Source: Phycisphaeraceae bacterium
Lineage (GTDB): Bacteria; Planctomycetota; Phycisphaerae; Phycisphaerales; Phycisphaeraceae
Assembly: GCA_029260715.1 (NCBI GenBank)
Contig: JAJDCS010000014.1
Coordinates: forward strand, 1 to 64,000
DNA: 64,000 bases
Reading direction: 5' to 3'
A program made the translations under genes and the position numbers. Positions within the stretch are counted from its first letter, which is position 1; every line of letters begins with the position of its first letter. This document shows positions 36,980 through 45,080 of the stretch, piece after piece. Below the pieces are notes generated by a model, which saw only the letters and a program-made list of their open reading frames with translations, was not told the DNA's origin and did no database searches.

Positions 36980-37567
36980 CTACGCATCTAGCCCCGCCTC
37001 ATAAAAATGCACCGCCATCGAGCCGTACCCATGCGTATCCGGCCCGTGCCACCCCGCCAACGCCGGCCCTTGCACGTGACCGTCCGTGCGCAAAACCAAG
37101 ACCGCCCCGTCCGACACGGTTTTGCGCAATGCCTCCAGGGCCTCAGCTAACCGCTTCAGCGACTCCGCATCCCCCGTCATCTTGTACGGCGGGTCGCAGA
37201 ACACCAACCCAACCGGCTCGTCCCGGCTAAGCCCCAACAAGCCCAACGACAGCACGTCAACGCCGAGCACCGTGGCCCGGTCCGACAACCCCAAGGTATC
37301 GAGGTTCTTCTCCAGTAGTTGCCTGGCCGACCGGTCGCGCTCGACGAATGTGCAGTGGGCCACCCCGCGAGATAACGCCTCGATCCCCAAGCTGCCCGTG
37401 CCCGAAAACAGGTCCAAAGCCGCGGCTGACTCGTCATCAAACACGCCCATCGACCACAGCCGATCGAACACGCTCTGTTTCACGCGGTTGGTGATCGGCC
37501 GAGTGACCTGGTCGCCCTGAGGCCCTAAAAGCTCGCGGCGGCGGTGTGTCCCAGCGATTACGCGCAT
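36980..37567 (-). CDS. rsmD: 16S rRNA (guanine966-N2)-methyltransferase RsmD
   Basis: About 195 aa. S-adenosylmethionine-dependent methyltransferase with LDLFSGTGSLGIEALSRG (motif I) and VFCDPPYKM (motif IV), and the family start MRVIAGTHRRREL. ATG 37567 is chosen to give that start; the frame extends to 37624 without a better one. Divergent from the YkgJ-like gene. It modifies G966 of 16S rRNA in the 30S subunit. Confidence 0.92.
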   Translation of the reverse strand: MRVIAGTHRRRELLGPQGDQVTRPITNRVKQSVFDRLWSMGVFDDESAAALDLFSGTGSLGIEALSRGVAHCTFVERDRSARQLLEKNLDTLGLSDRATVLGVDVLSLGLLGLSRDEPVGLVFCDPPYKMTGDAESLKRLAEALEALRKTVSDGAVLVLRTDGHVQGPALAGWHGPDTHGYGSMAVHFYEAGLDA

Positions 37568-37649
37568 CGTCTCATTGAACCTATCATGACTCACTCTTAC
37601 AATCGCCCACGCACGGTAGACCACTATTTTAGCCTAACAGGAGCCCGCC

Positions 37650-38207
37650 ATGTCTGAGGAATGCCTTTGTGACCGCTGCACCGCCCTGTGCTGCCGATAC
37701 TTCGCGTTGGGCATCGACGACCCCGAGACGGCTGAGGACTACGACGACATCCGCTGGTACCTGGCCCACGAGAACGTCCACGTCTTCATCGAAGACGACG
37801 AGTGGTACCTCTCCATCCAGACCCGCTGCCGCAACCTGCAGGACGACAACAAGTGCGGCATCTACGAAGACCGCCCCAAGATCTGCCGCGAGTACAGCAC
37901 CGACAACTGCGACTACTACACCGGCAGCTACGACTTCGATCAGTACTTCACCGAGCCCGAGCAGCTCGAAGCCTACGCCCAAGCCATCCTGGGCGATACC
38001 TACAAGCGGTACGCGATGCGTCAACGACTGAAGAACATCGGCATGGCCAAGGACCACCCCGAGAAGCCCAGCGGCAAGCAGGTGTTGGCCGCGCGCGTGC
38101 GCCCATCCGTGAAAGGCCACCCCAGCCGCCACCCCAAGCGCCGGCACAACGCGCCGTCCGGCCCGGCCGCGCTGGTCGCGCTTTCCGTGAACACCCCCAA
38201 GCGCTGA
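37650..38207 (+). CDS. YkgJ-family cysteine-cluster protein
   Basis: A 185-aa protein with Cys motifs CLCDRCTALCCRYF (residues about 5-18), CRNL, KCGIYEDRPKICREY and NCDYY, the pattern of the YkgJ/UPF0153 family, thought to bind zinc or an iron-sulfur cluster. The C-terminal about 40 aa are basic and Pro/His/Arg-rich. Ribosome site AACAGGAG before ATG 37650. The exact reaction is not established. Confidence 0.9.
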   Translation: MSEECLCDRCTALCCRYFALGIDDPETAEDYDDIRWYLAHENVHVFIEDDEWYLSIQTRCRNLQDDNKCGIYEDRPKICREYSTDNCDYYTGSYDFDQYFTEPEQLEAYAQAILGDTYKRYAMRQRLKNIGMAKDHPEKPSGKQVLAARVRPSVKGHPSRHPKRRHNAPSGPAALVALSVNTPKR

Positions 38208-38250
38208 AACCCCCCGGAACCCGGCCTTGGTCCCCGGCCCCACACTACCC

Positions 38251-39540
38251 ATGAAAATCCAAGCCCCCAAAGGCACGCGCGACTTCTACCCCAAGCAGAT
38301 GGCCTGGCGGAACTACATCCTCGACGCCTGGCGCCGCGTGTCCGTGCGCAACGGGTTCGACCATGTGGACGGCCCGATCTTCGAGCTTTTGGACCTCTAC
38401 AAAATCAAAAGCGGCGATGGGATCGTCAGCGAGCTATTCAACTTTGAAGACCGTGGCCAGCGCCAGCTCGCCTTGCGCCCCGAGTTCACGCCGACGCTGG
38501 CGCGCATGGTCGCCGCACAAGCCCACGCCTTGCCGAAACCCATCAAGTGGTTCTGCATGCCCAACCTCTGCCGCGCCGAGCGCCCCCAGCGCGGCCGCCT
38601 GCGCGAATTCTTCCAGTGGAACGTCGACCTGCTGGGCTGCGACGAGCCGATCGCAGACGCCGAGTGCATTTTTACCGCCGTGGACTTGCTGCGAGAGCTG
38701 GGGCTGGGCCCCCACCAGGTGCGCGTGAAGATCAGCCACCGCCAGACCGTGCGCCACGTGCTGGTCAAGTTGGGCGTGGCCGAAGACAAGATCATCGACG
38801 CGTTCAACCTGTTGGACCGTCGCGACCGCCTCGAGCGCAAAGAATTTGTGGCCAACGCCGCCGCGCTTGGCCTGGACGAGACACGCGTCCAGCGGCTCGA
38901 CGAGATCGGGCGCATGGTGTTTCCAGCCGGGCGCATCGACCAGATGCGCACGCAGATCGGCGTGGACGACGAGCTTGGTGATCTGGCTGGGCTCGACCGC
39001 GAGCTGACCGCGTTCGGCATCAGCGACTGGTGCGAGTACGACCTGGGCATCGTTCGCGGCCTGGCTTACTACACGGGCATCGTGTTCGAGATCCACGAAG
39101 CCAGCGGCGCAGAGCGCGCTATGGCTGGCGGCGGGCGGTACGACGGGCTGATCAAGCTGTTCGGCGGGCCGGACACACCCGCCGTGGGCATGGGCATGGG
39201 CGACGTGGTGCTCATGAACGTGCTGACCGACAAAGGGCTCATGCCCGAAGACGCCAGCCCCCGGCCGGACGTGTTCGTCATCGCCGCGTCCGACGCCGCG
39301 GCCGGGCGCGTGTCCAGCGTCGCCGCAGCGCTGCGAAGACGGGGCCTGCACACGCGGTTTAGCTACAAGTCCACGCGCAACGTCGGCAAGCTACTCAAAG
39401 ACGCCGCAGCCGCTCAGGCCCGCCACGCGGTCATCCTCGACGACGAGGCCAGCCAGGGCGTCGCAAGTGTCAAAGACCTAGCTTCCGGGGGCCAGACCCA
39501 GGTCGCCATCGCCGACCTGCCCGCACATTTCACAGGCTGA
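38251..39540 (+). CDS. hisS: Histidyl-tRNA synthetase
   Basis: 429 aa, class II synthetase that charges tRNA-His. Start MKIQAPKGTRDFYPKQ at ATG 38251 is the family start; an upstream in-frame start at 38227 is unlikely. Motif 2 is around FCMPNLCRAERPQRGRLREF, the histidine-specific LVRGLAYYTG-like segment is IVRGLAYYTGIVFE, and motif 3 is GGRYDGLIKLFGG. An anticodon-binding domain is at the C-terminus. The leader is C-rich with no visible Shine-Dalgarno site. Confidence 0.96.
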   Translation: MKIQAPKGTRDFYPKQMAWRNYILDAWRRVSVRNGFDHVDGPIFELLDLYKIKSGDGIVSELFNFEDRGQRQLALRPEFTPTLARMVAAQAHALPKPIKWFCMPNLCRAERPQRGRLREFFQWNVDLLGCDEPIADAECIFTAVDLLRELGLGPHQVRVKISHRQTVRHVLVKLGVAEDKIIDAFNLLDRRDRLERKEFVANAAALGLDETRVQRLDEIGRMVFPAGRIDQMRTQIGVDDELGDLAGLDRELTAFGISDWCEYDLGIVRGLAYYTGIVFEIHEASGAERAMAGGGRYDGLIKLFGGPDTPAVGMGMGDVVLMNVLTDKGLMPEDASPRPDVFVIAASDAAAGRVSSVAAALRRRGLHTRFSYKSTRNVGKLLKDAAAAQARHAVILDDEASQGVASVKDLASGGQTQVAIADLPAHFTG

Positions 39541-39602
39541 CAGCCCACGCCGTAGCGAATAGGTGTTTGGTCTTTGTTGTGGTGTCAGGTATACTCCTGT
39601 GC

Positions 39603-40148
39603 ATGGCCCAGCGGCGCTTCCACTACGACCAAGCATTCGAGGTCTACCTGCGTCAGCGCGCCATCCCCTACGTTGCGGTAGACGAAGCCAAGCGCGCCTT
39701 GCACGCCCACAAGCGGTCGCCCGTGGGACCGCTCAAGAGTTTTGATTTTGTCGTGTATAGCGACACCGGCCCGAATCTGCTGGTGGACGTCAAGGGGCGT
39801 AAGCACACCGGGCGGTCTAACCGGTCGCTTGACAACTGGGTGACTCAGGCCGATGTGGAGGGCATGACCCGCTGGGAGGGCCTGTTCGGCCACGACTTCG
39901 AGGCCGCGTTCGCGTTTTTGTATTGGTGTGAAGAACCCCCGCCCGACGCGCTATTTCAAGACGTCTTCGAGTCGGGCGGTCGTTGGTACGCGGCGCTGGC
40001 TGTGAAGCTAGCTGACTACCGCTTCCACGCGCGCCGTCGTAGCCCACGCTGGGGCACCGTCTTCATGCCCTCCGAAGCTTTTCACCGCCGGGCTGTGCCG
40101 CTACACCAACTGCTCACGCCCCAGGCCCCGTTACAAACCGCGTCGTAG
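39603..40148 (+). CDS. HYExAFE-family protein, nuclease-like fold
   Basis: 181 aa. The N-terminal motif HYDQAFEVYLRQRAIPYVAV matches the planctomycete HYExAFE family. SFDFVVYS followed by NLLVDVKGRK looks like a PD-(D/E)xK nuclease core (Asp ... Asp-x-Lys). Start ATG 39603 (MAQRRFHYD); a start at 39567 would add a hydrophobic stretch and is less likely. Its function is not known. The DNA or RNA cleavage suggested by the motif is inference. It lies between hisS and ileS. Confidence 0.85.
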   Translation: MAQRRFHYDQAFEVYLRQRAIPYVAVDEAKRALHAHKRSPVGPLKSFDFVVYSDTGPNLLVDVKGRKHTGRSNRSLDNWVTQADVEGMTRWEGLFGHDFEAAFAFLYWCEEPPPDALFQDVFESGGRWYAALAVKLADYRFHARRRSPRWGTVFMPSEAFHRRAVPLHQLLTPQAPLQTAS

Positions 40149-40178
40149 CCTCGCTGGCTTCAACTCCCGGGAATTTTC

Positions 40179-40206
40179 GGGGGCCGGGGACTTCCGGGGG
40201 CGGGGG
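40179..40206 (+). promoter_or_regulatory. G-quadruplex motif in the ileS leader
   Basis: Four G-runs (5, 4, 5 and 5) separated by CC, ACTTCC and C fit the G3+N1-7 rule on the sense strand, 24 nt before the ileS ATG. No Shine-Dalgarno sequence is visible between it and the start. It could control ileS transcription or translation. Confidence 0.6.
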
Positions 40207-40230
40207 TTTTCCTGTTAAACTCCCCACACC

Positions 40231-43119
40231 ATGGCCCAGCCCACACAGGAAAAACGCTCGTACCGCGACACGCTCAACCTGCCCAAGACGGCTTTCCCCA
40301 TGAAGGCCAACCTGGTGCAGAACGAGCCGGCCACGCTCAAGCGATGGGCCAAGCAGGGGCTGTACCAGAAGCTGCGCCAGCGTGAACACCCCAAAGGTCG
40401 GTACACCTTCCACGACGGCCCGCCTTACGCCAACGGCGCGATTCACATCGGCCACCTGCTCAACAAGGTGCTCAAGGACATGGTCGTGCGCTCCAAGACC
40501 ATGGCTGGGTACGACTGCCCGTATATCCCCGGCTGGGACTGCCACGGCCTGCCTATCGAACACAAAGTGATGCAGGAACTCGGCGACAAAGCCAAGGGTA
40601 TGGAGCCTTACCAGGTCCGTCGCAAGTGCAAGACCTACGCCGAAAAATTCGTCAAGCTCCAGTCGGGTCAAATGCAACGGTTGCTGACGCTAGCCGACTA
40701 TGACGACCCGTACCTGACCATGGCCCCGGCTTACGAAGCAGCCGTGCTAGAGGTCTTCGCGGATCTGGTCAGCCAAGGCTTGGTCTACCGCGCGCTCAAG
40801 CCAGTGCATTGGTCGATCGCGAATCAGACGGCGTTGGCCGACGCGGAGTTGGAGTACGAAGACCGGGAAGATACGAGCGTGTACGTGCTGTTTGAGGTGG
40901 TAAATAAAAAATACTTTCAAACTAGGGGTGTCGATACGTCAGTCCCACTGTATTTAATGATTTGGACGACGACTCCTTGGACATTACCCGCGAACCTCGC
41001 AGTGGCGATAGCCCCTAGAGCAGATTATGGGGTATACCGCATCAAACTTAAGGGGAAAGAGTGTTTTGTTGTGGTGGCTTTGGAGGTCGCCGGTAAGGTA
41101 TTCGCAGCGGCTGGTATTGAACCAAGTTCTTATTCAGTTGTTACTCATTTCAGGGCCGATGATGAGGATGGAACGGATGAATGGGAACGATTCGGCGACA
41201 TAACCTACCGCCACCCGTTCATCGATCGCACCGGGCCCGTTGTCACCGCTGACTACGTCACCCTCGAAGACGGCACCGGCTTGGTCCACACCGCGCCCGG
41301 TCACGGCGTGGAGGACTACCAAACAGGCCTGCGCGAAAAACTCGACGTGTACTGCCCCGTGCAAGCCGACGGCACGTTCGACAGCACCGCCCCCGACTGG
41401 CTCCAAGGCAAAGACGTCTGGAAAGCCAACGAACTGGTCGTCAAACACCTGCACGACTCGCAGCATCTGTTCCACCAAGAGACCATCACCCACAGCTACC
41501 CGCACGATTGGCGGTCCAAAACGCCCGTCATTTTCCGCGCCACCGAACAGTGGTTCGTAAGTGTCGAGCAACCCACCAAGCACAACCAGTCGCTGCGCGA
41601 TCTAGGCCTGCAACAAACCGCTAATGACGTGCGCTTCTACCCCGAGTGGGGGCGCAACCGCATGCGTGGCATGCTTGAGTCGCGCCCTGATTGGTGCCTC
41701 AGCCGCCAGCGCGTCTGGGGCCTGCCCATCCCCGCATTTTATGGCCCGGATAAAGACCAAGCCTTACTCACCGCTGCGTCCGTGCGCGCCGTGTCAGCCA
41801 ACATCCGCAAGCACGGATCGGACTATTGGTTCAAAGCCACGCCCCAAGAGCTACTCGAAGGCTACGACCCCGCCAGCGACCCCGCCGCGCCAAGTTGGTT
41901 TTACACAAAGGGGCTCGACCCCGATTACTCAAAGTTGCAGAAAGCCAACGACATCTTCGACGTCTGGTTCGAGTCCGGCTCGTCGTGGCACGCGGTCTTA
42001 CGCCAGCGCGACCAGGGCTACCCAGCCGACCTGTACCTCGAAGGCTCCGACCAGCACCGCGGGTGGTTCCAGCTATCGCTATTACCGGCTTTGGGCGTCA
42101 CCGGGCAACCCCCTTTCCGGGGGGTGCTCACACACGGGTTCATGGTCGACAAGGACGGCCGCAAGATGTCCAAGTCCGGCGGAAACGCTTTGGAGGTAGA
42201 CACCCTGCTCAAAGACTTCGGAGCCGACGTCTGCCGCTGGTGGGTCAGCTCGCTTAACTCCGACAACGACATCAAGGTGGACCCGGAGTTTTTCCGCCTC
42301 GCCGGCGAGGAGTACCGCAAGGTGCGTAACACCCTGCGGTTTTTGCTAAGCAACTTAGACAGCCCCCGGAAGGATGGTGGTGGCGAGTATGAGTTCACCG
42401 ACACCGACGCCACCAGTATCGACGCCTGGGCCCTGGGCCAACTTAATGCCTTGATCCAGCAAGCCCGCAATAGCTACGAAGGGTTCCAGTACCGCAAAGT
42501 CCACGAAGCCATCTTCCACTTCTGCAACGACACCATGTCCGCGATCTACCTAACCGCGGTGAAGGACCGGCTGTACTGCGACGCGCCCGATAGCCCGCGC
42601 CGCCGCCGCACGCAGGCCGCCATACACCGCATCACCGACGCGTTGATACGCTTGGTAGCGCCCATCCTGCCACACACCGCAGAGGAAGCCTGGCTCGCCC
42701 TGCACGGCGATGAAGCCGAATCGGTCCACCTAGCGGTGTTCCCCGACCCGGACGCAACGCCCGCGGATGCCGCGTGGGACCGGCTAATGGAGCTGCGCGA
42801 CCAAGCCATGAAGCAGATCGAGGACGCGCGCGCCACTCGCGACATCGACAACCCCCTAGACTGCGGGCTGCGCATCACCCCCGGACAAGACGACGCTGAA
42901 ATCTTGACCCGGTTCGACCTTGTCGACCTAGCCGACCTGTGCGGTATCAGCCGCGTCGAGATATCGGACGCCCACACGGCTCAAACCGCGTTCGAGGTCC
43001 TCGACCTCCGCGACCAGCCGCGTTGCGAGCGGTGCTGGAAACGCGACGGCACCGTCAAGCCGCGCAGCGACGGCGGCTTGTTATCAGACCGCGACGCATT
43101 GGCTCTGAGTCTGGTGTAA
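40231..43119 (+). CDS. ileS: Isoleucyl-tRNA synthetase
   Basis: A 962-aa class I synthetase with editing. HIGH at 72-75 (ANGAIHIGHLLNK) and KMSKS at 645-649. The editing domain includes WTTTPWTLPANLAVA and TAPGHGVEDY. The C-terminal zinc region keeps only RCERCWK; the second Cys pair is missing. A stretch of about 300 bp (40890-41200) is clearly AT-richer than the rest. Start ATG 40231 has no clear ribosome site. The frame is intact. Confidence 0.96.
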   Translation: MAQPTQEKRSYRDTLNLPKTAFPMKANLVQNEPATLKRWAKQGLYQKLRQREHPKGRYTFHDGPPYANGAIHIGHLLNKVLKDMVVRSKTMAGYDCPYIPGWDCHGLPIEHKVMQELGDKAKGMEPYQVRRKCKTYAEKFVKLQSGQMQRLLTLADYDDPYLTMAPAYEAAVLEVFADLVSQGLVYRALKPVHWSIANQTALADAELEYEDREDTSVYVLFEVVNKKYFQTRGVDTSVPLYLMIWTTTPWTLPANLAVAIAPRADYGVYRIKLKGKECFVVVALEVAGKVFAAAGIEPSSYSVVTHFRADDEDGTDEWERFGDITYRHPFIDRTGPVVTADYVTLEDGTGLVHTAPGHGVEDYQTGLREKLDVYCPVQADGTFDSTAPDWLQGKDVWKANELVVKHLHDSQHLFHQETITHSYPHDWRSKTPVIFRATEQWFVSVEQPTKHNQSLRDLGLQQTANDVRFYPEWGRNRMRGMLESRPDWCLSRQRVWGLPIPAFYGPDKDQALLTAASVRAVSANIRKHGSDYWFKATPQELLEGYDPASDPAAPSWFYTKGLDPDYSKLQKANDIFDVWFESGSSWHAVLRQRDQGYPADLYLEGSDQHRGWFQLSLLPALGVTGQPPFRGVLTHGFMVDKDGRKMSKSGGNALEVDTLLKDFGADVCRWWVSSLNSDNDIKVDPEFFRLAGEEYRKVRNTLRFLLSNLDSPRKDGGGEYEFTDTDATSIDAWALGQLNALIQQARNSYEGFQYRKVHEAIFHFCNDTMSAIYLTAVKDRLYCDAPDSPRRRRTQAAIHRITDALIRLVAPILPHTAEEAWLALHGDEAESVHLAVFPDPDATPADAAWDRLMELRDQAMKQIEDARATRDIDNPLDCGLRITPGQDDAEILTRFDLVDLADLCGISRVEISDAHTAQTAFEVLDLRDQPRCERCWKRDGTVKPRSDGGLLSDRDALALSLV

Positions 43120-43499
43120 CCGCCGCGTTTGAGTCAACACCTCACTGTCCGCAGCCGAAACAAACACTTCGCACCGCCCCGCGCCGCCGCATCTGATAAT
43201 ACAGCTTTCACAGAATCAACAATGACCGGCCATGCGTCGCGACCGTGAGGGTCGGTTGATGGTTTCAGTTCGCAGAAGTGCCTAAGTAAATGCAAGCGGC
43301 CTCAATCACCAACCCCACATAGCCGATTTTCATATAGCAGGTGTGCGCCTGTGGTTAGAATCGCCCACGCCCGCACACGCTCGCCGCGGCGATAGTCGTT
43401 GGTCTGGGGGCATGCGCATGTTGTACCTATCGATACAACCACAACCCGCGTTCAGGGATTGGTCCTCGCTCATGGCTGAAGAAGGGTGGGGGCGTTTAT
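43120..43499. other. 380-bp gap before amt; one repeat fragment
   Basis: No gene is seen. CGCGACCGTGAGGG at 43238-43251 matches 28188-28201, a partial member of the dispersed-repeat family. The amt promoter should lie in the second half; no clear boxes were found. Confidence 0.45.
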
Positions 43500-45080
43500 A
43501 TGCATGAGATTGCCCGCGACGTCGACATCCTCTGGGTGATGTGCTGTAGCGCCCTGGTCATGCTTATGCAGGCTGGGTTCTGCTGCTTGGAGACGGGGCT
43601 GGTCCGTTCCAAGAACAGCATCAACGTCGCGATCAAGAACTTGTGCGATTTCTGTGCGGCTTCGGTGATTTTTTGGGCGTTGGGCTTCGCGGTGATGTTC
43701 GGCGCTAGCAAGGCCGGCCTCATCGGCACGTCAAACTTTTTCTTTGACGGCATGAACCAGCCGCACCTCTTGGTGTTTTTCCTGTTTCAGATGATGTTCT
43801 GCGGCACGGCCACGACGATCATTTCCGGCGCCGTGGCCGAGCGCATGCGGTTCTCCGGCTACCTGGTCGTCGCGGTGATTGTGTCGGGGCTGATCTACCC
43901 CGTTTTCGGGCACTGGGCGTGGGCGGTGGGCGAAGGGGGTGGCCCGGCCGGTTGGCTTGGCGTGCGCGGATTCGTCGATTTCGCGGGCTCCACCGTGGTC
44001 CACTCCACCGGCGGGTGGGTCGCCCTTGCCGCGGCGATGGTCGTCGGCCCCAGGATCGGCCGGTTTGAGTCCAAGCAACCCATCCGCGGGCACAACCTAC
44101 CTATCGCCACGCTGGGCGTCCTGTTGATGTGGTTCGGTTGGTTCGGGTTCAATGGCGGCAGCATGCTGAAGATTAGCGGTGCGGTGCCTCTAATCCTGAT
44201 CAACACGTGTCTGTCGGCGTCGGTTGGCGGCCTGACCGGGTTGGCGCTGTCCTCGCTGACGAAGGGCCGAGCGCTCGTCGAGCCGCTGATTTGTAGCGTC
44301 ATTGCCGGGCTGGTGGGTGTGACCGCTTCGTGCCACATCATTACCCCCGCGTCGGCGGCGGTCATCGGTTTGGTCGCTGGGTTCGTCTATTTTTCAGCTT
44401 CGATCTGCATCGAACGCCTGAAGATCGACGACGCCGTGGGGGCGGTGGCCTCGCACGCGTGCGCCGGGGTCTGGGGCACGCTGGCGGTGGCGTTGTTCGG
44501 CGACCCCGCGTCTTGGGGCACGGGCCTGGACCGGTGGGGGCAGTTTGTCGTTCAGCTAGAGGGGGTCGGTGTGTGTTTCGCGTGGTCGTTCGGGGTGGGC
44601 TTTATTTGCTTGTGGCTCGTTGACAAGGCCGTGCCGCTACGGGTGGATGCGGATCACGAGCGCATGGGTCTGAACATGGCTGAGCACGACGCGACAACGG
44701 AAACCATCGGGCTGTTGACGGACATGGAACTGCACCGCCGCACGGGCGACTTCTCCAAGCACGTATCCGTCGAGCCCCACACCGAGGTCGGCCAGATCGC
44801 CACGCAGTACAACCGTGTCTTGGACGAGGTAAACGCCAAGGCCACGGCCATGGTCGCCGCCCGCAACGATGCGCTGCAAGCCAACAAAAAGCTCGAGCGG
44901 ACCGTCGATCAACTCCAGGAGTTCAACCGCGTGGCTGTGGGCAGAGAGCTGCGCATGATCGAGATGAAGCAACAAGTCAACGATCTGGCCCAAGCGGCGG
45001 GCCAGGAGCAGCCCTACGACTTGTCATTCACCACACGACCCCAGCCGGAGAAGCCCGCCGAACCAGAGCCGTCGCCATGA
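43500..45080 (+). CDS. amt: Ammonium transporter Amt with a C-terminal coiled-coil extension
   Basis: 526 aa. About 11 membrane helices (residues about 8-375) with the pore-lining His in VVHSTGGWVALAA and the second in VASHACAGVWG, and the Amt signature FGWFGFNGGS. After the last helix comes about 150 aa of soluble sequence: a HAMP-like or linker segment (HTEVGQIATQYNRVLDEVNAK) and a coiled-coil (RNDALQANKKLERTVDQLQEF). Such tails link Amt proteins to signalling. The stop overlaps the kinase start (ATGA), so transporter and kinase are made together. Confidence 0.94.
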   Translation: MHEIARDVDILWVMCCSALVMLMQAGFCCLETGLVRSKNSINVAIKNLCDFCAASVIFWALGFAVMFGASKAGLIGTSNFFFDGMNQPHLLVFFLFQMMFCGTATTIISGAVAERMRFSGYLVVAVIVSGLIYPVFGHWAWAVGEGGGPAGWLGVRGFVDFAGSTVVHSTGGWVALAAAMVVGPRIGRFESKQPIRGHNLPIATLGVLLMWFGWFGFNGGSMLKISGAVPLILINTCLSASVGGLTGLALSSLTKGRALVEPLICSVIAGLVGVTASCHIITPASAAVIGLVAGFVYFSASICIERLKIDDAVGAVASHACAGVWGTLAVALFGDPASWGTGLDRWGQFVVQLEGVGVCFAWSFGVGFICLWLVDKAVPLRVDADHERMGLNMAEHDATTETIGLLTDMELHRRTGDFSKHVSVEPHTEVGQIATQYNRVLDEVNAKATAMVAARNDALQANKKLERTVDQLQEFNRVAVGRELRMIEMKQQVNDLAQAAGQEQPYDLSFTTRPQPEKPAEPEPSP

